A DNA stretch of 64,000 nucleotides from Lasiosphaeria ovina (lineage: Eukaryota > Ascomycota > Sordariomycetes > Sordariales > Lasiosphaeriaceae). The notes under the pieces are model-generated. The model had not been told where the DNA came from. It saw only the letters and a list, made by a program, of their open reading frames with translations, and searched no databases. The stretch covers positions 930,001 to 994,000 of the forward strand of contig JAULSN010000008.1 in assembly GCA_033439765.1 (NCBI GenBank), in the 5' to 3' direction. Numbering within the stretch: the first letter of the stretch is position 1; the number at the start of each line of letters is the position of its first letter. Shown piece after piece: positions 37,027 to 48,821 of the stretch. The position numbers were made by a program, and so were the translations under genes.

Positions 37027-37940
37027 CTAGAAAAGATCGTCAATGGCCTTGTCGGCATCTTTCCCGATCAACTCCACCATCCCCTGGGAAGCAGTCAGCA
37101 AGAGGTCCGGGGCAGTCCCGGGCATGGCAGCACGCTCTCACCTTGGGCATGATGGGCTTGCCGTCGTCGCCCTTGACATAGCGGAAGGGCATTTCGGTGC
37201 ACTCGTGCTCGTTGAACCGAATCTCTGGGAAGTCCAGGTACGGCACCTCCGCGACAGGAACTGAGAGACAGATTCGGGGCATGTTAGACAAGACGCAAAC
37301 CAGTCAACTGGTCGAGGTGATGGCTGGAAGAGACAAACTTTTGCCCTCGACGACCATGCGCGTGACACGCACTGCTGTGTCGGTGGTCATTTGCACCGGC
37401 CCCAGTCGGCGGCCCTCGAAGCCCTTTTTCCTCAGCTCGGACGTCCTGTCTGCGTGCGCGCGTGCGGTCTGTCAGACTCAGGCCAGCCAGGCGCGGGTTT
37501 CCAGAGCGGATTTACCTCTAGGGGGGTCGTCTCCTGCGGACACGCGTCAATGGGGTCGCTCGCCTCGCGCGAAATCGACATGGACTTGGACTGGTTGATC
37601 GTCTGCTCGTTTACATACCCAGGATGCCTCCAAACAGGAAGACGTCAAATGTGTCCCCGTCTTCGGGCGACAGGTCCCTGGCCGCGGCGGGATCAAGCAG
37701 GCACACCCGTGCCTTGTTGTCTGCGTATATCTCCTCGACGCTGCGCGGCTCGGGGGTGAAGGAGGGGACGGCCCTCAGGGCGCCGGGGACCTTGAAGGCC
37801 GCGGCCAGCGACGAGAGGCAGAACTTTGCGCCGGCATCGTGCGACTCCTGCGCGATGGCGATGTATTCCAGCTCCGACCACGGCCCCAGCTCCTCGTCCA
37901 AATGCTCGACGATGTATATCTTGCCGCCGGCTGAAGCCAT
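37027..37940 (-). CDS. SFM1: SPOUT-class protein arginine methyltransferase SFM1
   Basis: Five exons (5' to 3'): 37940-37619, 37533-37516, 37449-37339, 37260-37142 and 37083-37027, giving 208 residues, close to the roughly 213 of yeast Sfm1. The second exon is only 18 nt and encodes GDDPPR; it restores the conserved FGGILGD-x-PPRDRT stretch. Other matches are YIVEHLDEELGPWSELEY at the N-terminus, VCLLDPAA, the knot segment GRRLGPVQMTTDTAVRVT and PYLDFPEIRFNEHECTEMPFRYV near the C-terminus. Yeast Sfm1 is a trefoil-knot methyltransferase that methylates an arginine of ribosomal protein Rps3 in the cytoplasm. The start is the ATG at 37940 (MASAGGKIYIVEH). Confidence 0.93.
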
Positions 37941-39076
37941 CGCGTCAAGATCCCTTAGCAAGGTTGCTTATTATTATTCCGTGTAACTGGGACTCGAGAC
38001 TCAAATATCTTGAAACACGCAGCTTGTGCAAAAAGAAGGCTTAAACTCTGCCAGGCCTAAGGGATCGGCACTGGTCCCCAAGTACGGATACCGCCTAGAT
38101 AAAAAGTTTAGCGGGGATGAGCCAGATCCACTCTCGACGTTGCCATTTCTGGGGTGCGTCGTCTCGAGCCGTTGAGTCTCTTGCATGAAAACTTTCATGG
38201 TCATTGATGAGCCTCCCAGAGAGAGCACAGAACAGAGACATCAACCACAACCGACTGAGGCAAGTACCTGTATGAACTCCGTATGTATAGCGGTACGTAG
38301 TACATGATTTTTGCTTGCGACTCTTTGTAATACGGACGGGCCGCTCTATTCAAGACTCGATCCGGCAACACGGCACGGGTTGAGGGTTCCGCAGCTTTGT
38401 GCTGGAGGCGTTACTCAGCAATTCCTGGGCTGCTTGGGGTTGGCCTGAAGAGTGGAGGGTCCCCGCGACTACGCCAGCCTCGTGAAACAAGCTCGAGGCA
38501 GAGGAACGGTCCAAATGCCCGAAATCAAATTCCCAAGTGCGAACTTGGAATACCAACACAATGGGATGGAAGCCACCCCAAGAATGGAATGCAAGGAATA
38601 CAGAGATTCTTTCGAGCCGACTCAGCCCTAAGGGTCCAGGCTTCTGCTCCAAACGTTGGGCTGCTCTAGCGCCCGTCTCGCCAGTGTCTAGCGGTTGCTG
38701 TTCCTGAATGGGCCCTGTAGAACCAAGCTAAACCACGGAGGTCGCACTGTCCTCGACTGCCCTGTAGCTGGCGGGCCGAGCCCCAGTGAATCGTCAGCCG
38801 CCTCCTGCGCCCTCAACCGCCCGTCCACCCACCACCATCGTGTCGTACGTATTCGTACTCAAGGACAGATCTGTCGGTTGCAACCCTTGTTTCGTGTCGT
38901 CTTGAATTTCATCTTCCTTTCCCATTTGGTTACGATCTCTCCCTTTCACTCCCAATGACTGGTTTTGGTGCTATTCGGTAGCAAGAAATCGCCGCTCACC
39001 CTTTTTGGGCTTCTGTCTCTTTTCCACTGTCGGGGCCGCTGTATTGACTCCGGCGCGAACCGGGGGAGGAATCGCA
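37941..39076. promoter_or_regulatory. Divergent intergenic region SFM1 / KEX1
   Basis: 1.1 kb holding both promoters. A pyrimidine-rich stretch (about 38910-38945) lies 130-170 nt before the KEX1 start, a common feature of fungal transcription starts. Confidence 0.4.
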
Positions 39077-41167
39077 ATGGCTGCCGGCCACTTCTTGCCA
39101 AGCTGGAGGCGGCTCCCAGCTATCGCCGCCGCCCTCGCGCTCACATGGTCGGCCGCCCCGGCTGTTGCCGACAAGACTGCCGGCGACTACTTTGTCCACT
39201 CGCTGCCGGGCGCCCCTCCAGGACCCCTGGTGAAGATGCATGCCGGGTAAGTGTCTCAACCGTCGTTCCCTGGGACGTCAAACTTGCGCTGACGCGGCTC
39301 TCGCTCCTGCGCAGACACATCGAGGTCAACCCCGAACATAACGGCAACCTATTCTTCTGGCATTTCCAGAACAAGCACATCGCGAACAAGCAAAGGACCA
39401 TCATCTGGCTGAACGGCGGCCCCGGGTGCAGCTCCGAGGATGGCGCGTTGATGGAGATTGGCCCGTACCGCCTCAAGGACGACCACACCCTCGTGTACAA
39501 CAACGGCTCGTGGAACGAATTCGCAAACGTCATGTTTGTTGACAACCCCGTCGGCACCGGGTACAGCTATGTCAACACCGACAGCTATGTGCACGAGCTG
39601 GACGAGATGGCCGACCAGTTCATCATCTTCTTGGAGAAGTGGTTCGCCTTGTTCCCCGAGTACGAAAACGATGATGTGAGTTGATCTGCGGTTCCCCATT
39701 GGCAGTATTCGTGCTGTTACATGCGATCTAACCTATGCCTTTCTCCAGATTTACATTGCCGGAGAGTCTTACGCCGGTCAACACATCCCTTACATCGCAA
39801 AGCACCTTCTGGCCAGGAACAAGCAGCCGCAAATTCAGCACAAGTGGAATTTGATGGGCCTATTGATCGGCAACGGATGGATCTCGCCGCGAGAACAGTA
39901 CGAAGCATACCTCCAATTCGCATACGAAAAGGGCTTGGTCGAGAAGGGAAGCGAGATTGGCAGCAAGCTCGAGGCTCAGAACCGCATTTGCCAGAAGGAA
40001 TTGGCCGTCAGCCCTGGAGCTATCGACAACGGCGACTGCGAAGCCGTGCTTCAAAATCTCCTCCAACTAACGGCGAAGCCGAAAGGTGACGGCAAGCAAG
40101 AGTGCTACAACATGTACGACGTGCGCCTTCGCGACGACTTCCCCTCGTGCGGCATGGCCTGGCCGCCTGACCTGGACTCCGTGACGCCGTATCTGCGCCG
40201 CAAGGACGTGGTGGATGCCCTGCACATCAACGCCAACAAGAACACGGGCTGGACTGAGTGCAACGGCATGGTCGGCCAGCAGTTCAAGCCCAGCAAGTCG
40301 AGGCCCTCGGGCGAGTTCCTGCCGGACCTCCTGAGCGAGGTGCCCATCGTCCTGTTCTCGGGCGCCGAGGACCTGATCTGCAACCACCTGGGCACCGAGG
40401 CGCTGATCGGCAACATGGCCTGGAACGGCGGGCGCGGCTTCGAGCTGTCCCCGGGGACCTGGGCGCCGCGGCGCGACTGGACCTTTGAGGGCCAGCCCGC
40501 GGGCTTCTGGCAGGAGGCGCGCAACCTGACGTACGTGCTCTTCTACAACAGCAGCCACATGGTCCCCTTCGACTACGCGCGGCGCACCCGCGACATGCTG
40601 GACCGCTTCATGGACGTCGACATCAGCAGCATCGGCGGCCAGCCCACCGACAGCCGGCTCGACGGCGAGAAGCTCGGCCCCGAGACCACGGTCGGCGGCG
40701 CCGCCGGCAACGGCACCACCGAGCAGGAGGCCGCCAAGGCCAAGCTCGACGCCGCCAAATGGGAGGCCTACCGCAAGTCGGGCGAGCTCGTGCTGGTCAT
40801 CGTCGCCATCGCCGCCGCCGCCTGGGGCTACTACGTCTGGCGCGACCGCCGCCGCCGCCGCGGCTACCTCGGCCTGGCTGCCGCTGCCCCCGGCGGCAGC
40901 ACTGCCCCGTCGGGGGGCAGGCGCCGCGGCGGCGCCGCTACCTCGGGCCTCGAGAACTTCCGTAATAAGCGCACCAACACCGACGTCGAGACAGGCGACT
41001 TTGACGAGGGCGAGCTCGACGACCTCCACGTCGCCACGCCGACGGACCTCGCCCACGACGACCGGTACAGCGTGGGCGGCGCGAGCGACGACGAGGCGGA
41101 CGTCGCGGTCGAAAAGGGGGCTGCTCGCGGTGGCGGACACCGGAATGGCACGACAAGCCGGAGTTAA
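39077..41167 (+). CDS. KEX1: KEX1 pheromone-processing serine carboxypeptidase (S10)
   Basis: Three exons: 39077-39246, 39315-39675 and 39749-41167 (introns GTAAGT..GCAG and GTGAGT..CCAG), giving 649 residues. A signal peptide comes first ([17 protein letters not shown]). The S10 catalytic domain has NGGPGCSS, the nucleophile Ser184 in GESYAG, Asp385 in [10 protein letters not shown] and His447 in SSHMVPFD. A Ser/Gly/Thr-rich linker, one transmembrane helix (about 524-541, [18 protein letters not shown]), a basic stop-transfer patch (RDRRRRR) and an acidic cytosolic tail (ending NGTTSRS) follow. This is the layout of Kex1, a type I membrane enzyme of the trans-Golgi that removes C-terminal Lys/Arg after Kex2 cleavage of pheromone and other secreted precursors. 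The stop is at 41165-41167. Confidence 0.95.
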
Positions 41168-42197
41168 AAAACCTGATTTGGCCCGTCTCTTTTTTTTTAA
41201 TCAGGTGAAGGGGGGAGGGGTGTGATTCGCATGGCATTGCATGGCATTCTCGCGAAAACAAAAAAGAAACACATTAAAAATATCTATACCAAGGGGAAAT
41301 GTTCAAAAAACTAATAAAACAAAACAAAACACATCTAATAGCATGCGCATCTCCTTGTGGTGAGAGTGAGAGCATGGGCCACGCGTGTTTCCATTCCGTG
41401 CAAGGATATTTCTGTCTTGTCATGCAAAGCAAAGCATGGTATGGTATGCTATGGTATCTGAGGTATGGTAGGGGGGAGGACGGGGTGCGGTTTCAAAGGG
41501 CAAGATGCGTGTGTAGCATGGCGTTTATAGGGGGGGACAGATATTTTAGAAGGAAGGGTATGTTTCTTTGCTGTCTTTTCATGCAAACAAGCGAGTAAGT
41601 AAGCAAGCAAGCATGTCGAGACATAATATTTTGTATATAGAGATAAATGAAAATACAAATACAATATTATATATAATAGAACGTCTGCTTTGATTGGTTT
41701 TTAAATAATAAGTGAAATGGTAGGAGTAGGTTGCTGCCTTATATAAGGTGTTTAGATAGGGAGCATGTCACCACTGCAGTAGATTACAGTCTGGTCCTTT
41801 GATGAAAAGGGGGTCATGTCTCATTTTTTGACTGCCTGCCTGCCTGCCTGCCTGCCTGTTTGCCTACCCGTTTACCCGACTACGTAGCTCTCTGGTCGTC
41901 GTCTGTCTATTGCTTACTGTTGTTGTCTAATAATTTCCCAAGGCACGCAGCGCGCACACTAACTGCTCGCTCAACAGGCTTTGGCAGCTCTTCCTCTGGT
42001 GTGGCCATGCATGGGGGATGCATGAATACCTGTTTCCTGTCCACCTTGCCCGGTGGACTACTACCAATATTCTTGGAATCGCATTTCCGCTCTACCCGCG
42101 AAGAACGCGCAGCGTGTCATCCACAGCTGGAGCGGCAGATCAGCGGCTTGTGGTTTCGAGTCTCTGTGTGTTTCCATCCCGCGAATGCGGGCCCTCC
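41168..42197. other. Convergent 3' region KEX1 / DRE2
   Basis: UTRs and terminators of the two convergent genes. It is AT-rich near 41640-41720, contains short simple repeats (GCAA, TGCC), and holds no gene. Confidence 0.5.
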
Positions 42198-43395
42198 TCA
42201 GAGCTGCGCGACATTGTTGAGAATCATGATTTCTTCGCCTGGCTTGAACGGGGGCAAGCCGACGTACGGGCACTTTTAGAGAATCAATGTCAGCGCTGTT
42301 GGTCTGGCAAGGAGATGGAATAGGCTTGTGTGGAAGGGGTAGGGTTTGAAAGGGGGCGGCAACTCACCCCATCGCATCGGAAGGCGTCGCCCAGTGCGCA
42401 GTTCCCGCAGGAGCCCGTCTTGCCTGGCACGGTGAGATCGAGCTCCAGCTCGTTCAGGTCCGCCACATTCAGCTTTAGCGCGTTCAGGTCCTTGTCCGCC
42501 TTGGCTCTCCGCGCCTTGTCCTCGGCCTCAAGCCGCTCTGCCAAGCCGCAGGTACAGTCTGTCACCGCAATGTTAGTTTGCGGCTCTAGAATGAGACTCA
42601 GCTGCGCAGTAACCCACCCTTGCACGCCCGTCGCTTCTTGCCCGGCTTGGGCTGGCACTCGGGCGCAAGCGGCACCGGACGCCGCAGGTCCTCCTCGGTC
42701 AGCAGCGTATCCTCGTCTATGAGCGCGTCATCGTCGAGCTCGTCGTCGTCTTCAGCATCCAGGTCGAGGTCGTCGCTGAAGCGAACGAATCCAACTCCTG
42801 TCGGCACCACTGCCGGGGCTGCGGCGGGAGCGGGGGCCGTCGTCGCACTCCCGTTCGCGCCCTTCCTCTTCAGCCCAAACCGCAGCGGCACGGCCTCCTC
42901 CTCGGCGTACTCGGGCTTAGTGAAGCTGCCGCTGTCGGCTACCAGGCCCGCCAGCACGGCCTCGCGGGCCGCCACCGCCACTTCTGTCCCCGCCATGGTG
43001 TTGCTGGGGGACGACCCTAGACTTCCGTCCTCGCTGCGCAGCGCGCCGCCGGCCTTGAGCGCAGGCACTAGGCGCGCCCACACGTCGCGCCCGCCCAGCA
43101 GACCCGCAGCCTCGGCGCGGCGGCTACCGTCGGGGTCGGTCAGCACCAAGACCAGGTCGTAGGTGGCGGCGGGCAGCGTCACGAGTCCGGCGGCGAGGCG
43201 GTCCAGCATCTGCAAGTCTGTAGTGGCGCGGCTGAAGGTGGTGAAGAGGGAGCTGATGCGCTCCTCGCGCGTGGCGATCGAGGGCGGCGCCAGCAGGAGG
43301 GTCCGCGGGCCATTGTTGGTGCTGGACGAAGACGGGGGGGTGAAGATGGTGGGGTCGTCGAAGTCGGACGTGAAATCGATCGAAATGGGCGCCAT
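42198..43395 (-). CDS. DRE2: DRE2 / CIAPIN1 (anamorsin) Fe-S cluster assembly protein
   Basis: Three exons (5' to 3'): 43395-42618, 42558-42368 and 42272-42198, giving 347 residues. The N-terminal half resembles a methyltransferase fold without clear cofactor motifs, as in other Dre2 proteins. An acidic linker follows ([23 protein letters not shown]). The C-terminal CIAPIN1 domain has motif A (Cys247, 258, 261, 263: [15 protein letters not shown] then DCTC) and the twin CX2C motif B (Cys310, 313, 321, 324: [12 protein letters not shown] then DGCPY), both binding iron-sulfur clusters. It ends in the conserved FKPGEE...NNVAQL. With Tah18 it passes electrons to the cytosolic Fe-S assembly machinery. 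The last exon has only 25 codons including the stop. The gene is divergent from URA4. Confidence 0.96.
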
Positions 43396-44201
43396 CGTGA
43401 CGGAGGCCGGTGGGCGGCGGTTATCCGGTCGCTTCTCTCTTCTTGGATGGCGGGGTACTGAGATAGAGTGAGCAATTGATGCAGGATGTTCTTCCTTCTT
43501 GGACTCTCAAGGTTGGGCGGTTTGCGGGCTTGTGGGAGGAAATGTCAAAAGTCTTCCCCAGACTCTGATTTGAAATACAAAGCCTCGCCACCGAAATCGC
43601 AGGCGTGCAGTTTTGAGGCTTCGCACTGTGCCATGGGCTAGTTTGCTGTTGTATGCACAGTGTCAACTGCCTTGGCGTAGCGTGTTGGTCACTGGCGCTC
43701 GAAATACCTTTTCACCCCTCCATCGTCCATCTCCGCGGCTGGGAATACCCCGCAACCACAAAAGCGCGACTGGGTTTATCGCGATGTCAAGATGCGTCGT
43801 TTTGGTCTTGACAGCCCTCAATTTATCAGCGACTATGTGAAACAGATTCAAGCCGATGGCCTTATTAGTCTCGAGTTTCTTCAAATTTTAAACCGCTATT
43901 TCTGCAGCCGATTGCGTCCGTGATGTTGAACCGTGGCAGTGTGGGTTGTGGTGGGCAACCTATCAGCGACTCTGCATTTGCACATTCCTGGAAGGCATCC
44001 ATTCGAATCCACATTTGACAGGACATCCTCCCTAAAACACTTACACCAGACATTGTATCTCCAGACATCACTTGGCGTCTTCAACGTCCTGAGTACGTAT
44101 CGATTCAACGCGATACTTTCAGGGCAAACAAGAGCAAAGCAACTCAGTTCTGTCTGGTCTGGTCTGGTCTGGGCTGGGCAGTTTCAACAGAAGAGATAAA
44201 A
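43396..44201. promoter_or_regulatory. Divergent promoter region DRE2 / URA4
   Basis: 806 bp between two start codons. A TCTGG-type direct repeat (TCTGGTC x3, 44151-44168) lies 33-50 nt before the URA4 ATG. Confidence 0.5.
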
Positions 44202-45496
44202 ATGCCCCTCAAAGACTCGTACCTGCTGCCGGCGGCGGCCGACATGCATGTGCATCTCAGGAACGCGCCGGGGCCCATATCGCAGCTAGTGACGCCGACG
44301 ATCCGGCAGGCGGGCGTCGACTGCGTCTTCGTCATGCCCAACCTGGCGCCGCGGCCCATTGTCACGGTCGACGAGGCGCTCGAGTACCAGCGCCACCTAC
44401 AGGCCCTCGACCCCAGCGTCACGTACCTCATGTCGCTGTACCTGCACGAGAGCCTCACGCCCGACGAGATCCGCAAGGCCAGGAAGGCCGGCATCGCGGG
44501 CGTCAAGGCCTATCCCCGGGGCGCGACCACCAACTCGCAGTGGGGCGTCGTCTCGTTCGAGCCCTTCCACGACGTGCTAACCGCCATGGAGCAGGAGAGC
44601 GTCGTGCTCAACCTCCACGGCGAGGTCCCCAGCAGCGCCGCCGACGGCGTCACCGTCATGAACGCCGAGGCCAAGTTCCTCCCCGTCCTCGGCGAGCTCG
44701 TCGCAAAGTACCCCCGCCTGCACATTGTCCTCGAGCACTGCACCACCGCTGCCGCTGTCGATGCCGTCAGGTCCTTTGGCGAGATTGTCGTCGGCACCAT
44801 CGTATGTGGCCTTCCGTGCGTGGGTGGTCGACACTGGATGCTTACCTAGGGCCACAGACAGCTCATCATCTTTCTCTGCTCGTCGACGACTGGTCGGCCA
44901 ATGTGGTAGGTCTATTTGCTTCACTCCATGAATAGATCACGCTGACATGGCTAGAACAACTACTGCAAACCATCGGCCAAGAGCCCCGAGGACAGGCGGG
45001 CTCTGCTTGACGCCGTGGTTCGCAGCAACGGAAAGTTTTTCCTCGGCACAGACAGCGCACGTATGTGAATCCGTTTCTTTTCTTTCCCGGTGCAGTCTAA
45101 TACTCACTCATGGCGCCGTTCCAGCACACGACATCAGCGCAAAGAAAGGCAAAGGCAACACGGCCGCAGGCGTCTTCACTCAGCCGTACGCGCTGGGATA
45201 CGTAAGTGGCTTCCTTCCGGTTTCACGCAACAGGATGACTGATAGCAAGGTAGGTCCTCATGGCCCTCGAGGAGGCCATCCAGAGAGGCGACATTGGCGA
45301 AGACGACGTCACAGAGGACTCGCTGGTCGGCTTCTTTGGCACGTACGGGCGGCGGTTCTACGGCGCCGAGGCGGCGGACCGCAAGATCCTCCTGACCCGC
45401 GGCGGCCAGGTCATTGCCCAGTCTCTCAAGGGCGACGGCGCCGAGATTGTGCCGTTCCGCGCCGGCGAGACCACCTGGGGCGTAGAGTGGCAATAG
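44202..45496 (+). CDS. URA4: Dihydroorotase (URA4 / PyrC type)
   Basis: Five exons: 44202-44801, 44858-44905, 44955-45060, 45125-45201 and 45254-45496, giving 357 residues (yeast Ura4 has 364). It catalyses ring closure of carbamoyl aspartate to dihydroorotate in the cytosol, the third step of pyrimidine synthesis. Binuclear-zinc ligands are visible: His16 and His18 (DMHVHLR), the carbamylated Lys102 (GVKAYPRG), His139 (LNLHGE), His179 (VLEHCTT) and Asp249 (LGTDSAPH). The second exon is just 48 nt. The last intron ends at GGTAG just before GTCCTCATGG, restoring ALGYVLMALEE. In most fungi dihydroorotase is separate from the Ura2 complex, as here. Confidence 0.95.
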
Positions 45497-47213
45497 CGCT
45501 GTCTAAGATGTAAAACGGGGGCTAAATGTGAATATATATACGTTTTGACGTTTGTCACTCAAAAACGACTGGAAATAAACGGAAAACGGGTGCAACCGGG
45601 AATGGGTCGGAAATTCCCACGATCAGTCCTTTTTTTTCTTTTTCTTTTCTTTTTCTTTTTTACAGAAATTGGGCCATGGTATGCCACATGCCACATACCG
45701 TTCCACGCAATCATGGTGCAAAGTCTCCAAGGGCTGGCCGTGAAGCTGTCAAGGCTTGGTAGTAGCTTGCCGGCGTTGCCAAACAGGCCGCGTGTTTGAG
45801 CATGTCGAGGTCGCGCCCCCCACTCCCTTGCCGATGTCGGGCATCTGGTCGCCGCAGATTGCCCGGGAAGGAATCTGGGGGGCGCATGATCTAGTGCGGC
45901 CCCCAATGGGAAACATTTCCTCGGACTCGGGTAGGTAAGGTAGATTGACTGGTCGACCTCCCCGCCCGCCGGCCAGCCCGGCCAGCCCGGTCGGCCCGGC
46001 CCCACCCGGTCCGGCCCAGTTCGCCTGCCTGCCTGCCGAGCTTGCACGGACTCAGAAGAGCTGTGCGTGCCTGTCGCACAGGGCATGTCGCCCTCGCTGG
46101 AGTTGCGGAGGGATCTAAACCGAAGGACGGCAGAGCAGAGCAGAGCCTGTGATTGCCAACATGAATGGGTAGGGGGCACCAAAAACATGAGCTTCACTAT
46201 AACACGCAACACAGGGACAGATTGTCGTCTTGCAAACAAAAAATTGCAATCCCCCACCCCCGCCATTTCAAGCTTCTCACGTCATTCCAGCCTTGAGATC
46301 CCCCCTGTTCCAACAAATGTCACATCCATGCAGTAATAAGGGCAGAAAATGGAAAGTGGCTGGAAACCGAACAGAAAAAAGGGGGAAAGGGGGTGTTTAT
46401 CAACCAACAACCTCTCCTTCGCGGGGTTGACTTGCAGGCTTGACTTCACTGTTATTCTGAACGGGCGCTTCCTTAGTTGTTTTTGTTTGTGGTGTCTGTT
46501 TGTGTGTGGCGTCGTCCAACTAGTTCTAGGTGGGAAAAGTAGGTGTGTAGGTAAGCTTATTGTTCTGGTACTTGGGTTAAGGCGTGGCTGTGAAAAGGGG
46601 CCCAAGTGAGATCAGTGGGACGACTACACTACTCTTATGCCCAGAAATATGAGACGTAGTTGATCACATAGACATGCACAAGACGTGTCGGGCCGCTTGG
46701 CACAGGGTGTCTACAAAAAGCACGACAACTCTTTGTATATGGAAAATAAGGGAAGCAACACCCAGCTGTTCCTCATGTCAGACTCACGCGCCAGAAACAG
46801 GCAACCATGTAAACCCAAAGCAAGGCACCGTCGTCTGAGTTGCCTAACCGCTTTCACTGCTACCTAGTAACTAATTAAAACGCCGAATAACAAAAACATG
46901 TTCGTCTTGCAAACAAGTGCAGAGCCAACTGGTCCTTTACCTCCTCTATCTCACTTTCCTCCAGCCTGGAACTCGCTCCCCTTTGCAAAAAGGAGAAAAA
47001 GGAAAGAAAGTAGAGGGCAAAGGCAAAATCCACCAGATCCACACGAAACAAGAGTAAAAAATAATAAACCACAATAACACCGCCGTGATAGTTCGCCACC
47101 TCGTCGGATGCCCCGTCCCGCCCATCACACCTCTCTCCCTTGCACCCGAGCGGGTGGGTGAGATAGCCACCTGAGGTAGGCATCTTCGCCCACCTCACCT
47201 CTGATTTTCCAGA
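45497..47213. other. URA4 3' region and array border
   Basis: Contains the URA4 3' UTR, a pyrimidine tract (45628-45661) and a GC-rich GGCC-repeat stretch (45960-46020). I see no gene. It separates the conserved block from the small-gene array. Confidence 0.45.
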
Positions 47214-47390
47214 CTACTCCTTCCTCCTCCTCCTCCAGCACCGGTACAGAAAGAAGATGGCTACGCCGAGGAACACCGAGAAGACGAAAATGACCAGGAG
47301 AACGCCCAAGATTCCCGTGACTTGGGTCTTGCCCTTGCGCTTTTTCCGCGCCTCGAGGACGCCGCGCGCGATGAGCCGGGTCAACTCCAT
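47214..47390 (-). CDS. Small single-pass membrane protein, array unit 1
   Basis: 58 residues: a basic N-terminal half (ARKKRKGKTQ), one hydrophobic helix (about 25-49, GILGVLLVIFVFSVFLGVAI then FFLY), then the basic tail RCWRRRRKE. It is the most downstream member of the minus-strand array. I recognise no family. The start is the ATG at 47390, the first after a long leader that carries a (TG)n tract. A TATATAAC sequence lies near 47740 on the minus strand. Unlike its neighbours, it has strong positive charge on both sides of the membrane segment, so its orientation is uncertain. Confidence 0.6.
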   Translation of the reverse strand: MELTRLIARGVLEARKKRKGKTQVTGILGVLLVIFVFSVFLGVAIFFLYRCWRRRRKE

Positions 47391-47525
47391 TTTTCTTTTC
47401 TCTTTGGGTTTCTGTTTGGTGCTATATGGAAGCCGTTGTTGGTCTGCGCACAGACGTGTGTGTGTGTTGATCTGTGAGTTTGGCTTTGTTTACCTTACTC
47501 AACGAGTGACTTCCGCAGTTGTTAT

Positions 47526-47550
47526 TGTGTGTGTGTGTGTGTGTGTGTGT
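47526..47550. repeat. (TG)n microsatellite in the leader of array unit 1
   Basis: About 12 TG copies, 136 nt upstream of the ATG, with further TG-rich sequence around it. Confidence 0.9.
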
Positions 47551-47871
47551 ATACTTATGTGAGAGTGTGTGTGGTGACGTCTCCTTAGTAGGTAGTTCCC
47601 AAGTAGCTAAGGAACGTGTGTATGTGTATTTGAGTGAGTGGCGTCTTGTAGGTGGTGGCCAGGTGGGCAAGGGAGATGTCCGTGAGATGTGGATTAGTGT
47701 AAGCAAAAGGGGGCGAACGGCCGAGTAAGTAGCTGGGTACGGTGTTATATAGGATGGGTATGTGACAACCAGCGGATTGTTCCTAGGTAAGCAAGATCCT
47801 TCTTTATTTTGTTCTACTTGTTTACTTGTTTCGTAACCAGGGGCCTGAAATGTTTTATAGTTGCGGACGCT

Positions 47872-48030
47872 TGGCCGGCGAGCTGGCCGCCCACTGCCGT
47901 GATACGTGAATGGACACCGGCCGTGAAACCGGCCGCCGGTCTGCACGTCCATGTCGGCACGTGGTCGGTAGGGCTGCTGACTGTGCGCGGGAAAACTCCG
48001 TTCCCCGTCTGATAAAACGCCGAACCCATA
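47872..48030. repeat. Array spacer repeat, type I copy 1
   Basis: Contains ACCGGCCGTGAAACCGGCC, then CTGCACGTCCATGTC and GGTAGGGCTG. Two related copies lie at 48611-48770 and 49322-49480, each between neighbouring array genes. The core is an imperfect palindrome of CCGG/GGCC steps. Confidence 0.75.
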
Positions 48031-48152
48031 GGTTCAAGATCCAAAGGAGCCTCCCCATATAGCGCCACTGCTGCCGGTCCGCAAGTTCCTCGCTCTCTCG
48101 ACCACAGGACAGGTGTTCGATCGACAGCCTCCTAGCCGTTAGAATGCCCTCA

Positions 48153-48314
48153 TCAAGATCGAGCCGTGCTCCTCCGTGAATGGAAAAATGACAAACAGAT
48201 CATGGCGACCACGAGAAAGATTACTGCAGGAACTCCAATCTTGGCAGCCATTTTGGCATTTTCTTTCATCTGCTGAGCATCTGGCCAAACCACAGCCCGG
48301 GGCTCAATCACCAT
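48153..48314 (-). CDS. Small single-pass membrane protein, array unit 2
   Basis: 53 residues. Starts MVIEPRAVVWPDAQQMKENA, has one transmembrane helix (about 24-44, KIGVPAVIFLVVAMICLSFF) and ends HSRRSTARS. The N-terminal EPR motif recurs in units 3 and 4. The leader sequence just before the ATG (ACAACAACAATGG) and the promoter 170-200 nt upstream (TATAAG at 48511-48516) also resemble those of the next two units. Function unknown; by the positive-inside rule the tail should be cytosolic. Confidence 0.65.
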   Translation of the reverse strand: MVIEPRAVVWPDAQQMKENAKMAAKIGVPAVIFLVVAMICLSFFHSRRSTARS

Positions 48315-48480
48315 TGTTGTTGTCTCTGTAATGAACGGTGGGCTGTTCTTCGTATGAGCGTGTAAATATATATGTGTGTGTGTGTTCGTGTGTCTGTGTG
48401 TAATTGTGGCGTTTCCTCATTAGGGGCCAGAGCAGAGGCGTGCGATTTTCGTTTGTGGTGTAAAAGGGGGCTGACTGACG

Positions 48481-48517
48481 CGCGGATAGAGATGGGATGC
48501 CAGGGCCGTTCTTATAC
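48481..48517 (-). promoter_or_regulatory. Core promoter of array unit 2
   Basis: Minus strand: GTATAAGAACGGCCCTGG, then CATCCCATCTCTATCCGCG. The second block recurs almost unchanged at the same spacing in units 3 and 4. It may be the transcription start region. Confidence 0.6.
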
Positions 48518-48610
48518 ATAAGCACGGGTGATGGTGGCTGGGCCGTCGGTGTTTCTCGATTTGTCGTGATGCCGACTTATCAAGGTGCAAAGCGGTTCAG
48601 GAAACAAGAA

Positions 48611-48770
48611 GGCCGGCTAACGGGTCATCCCCCGGCCACTTTGACGCCTGAACGGATACCGGCCCCGAAACCGGCCGCCGCACTGCACGTCCATGTCAGT
48701 ACGCTGTCAGTAGGGCTGGCTGCTTGCTGTACGCGGGAAACTCCCGTGCGACTCAAAACGCCAACCCCAT
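48611..48770. repeat. Array spacer repeat, type I copy 2
   Basis: Shares ATACCGGCCCCGAAACCGGC, CTGCACGTCCATGTCAGTAC and CGCGGGAAACTCC with copy 1. Confidence 0.75.
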
Positions 48771-48821
48771 ACAGAATATAAATAAACCCCTCCCCCCAAT
48801 AGAGCCGGCGTTGCTGGTTCA

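Noticed and set aside
40067..41140. 357-codon minus-strand frame opposite KEX1
   Set aside because: Antisense of a proven S10 carboxypeptidase. The composition is dominated by Ala/Gly/Val from GC-rich codons.
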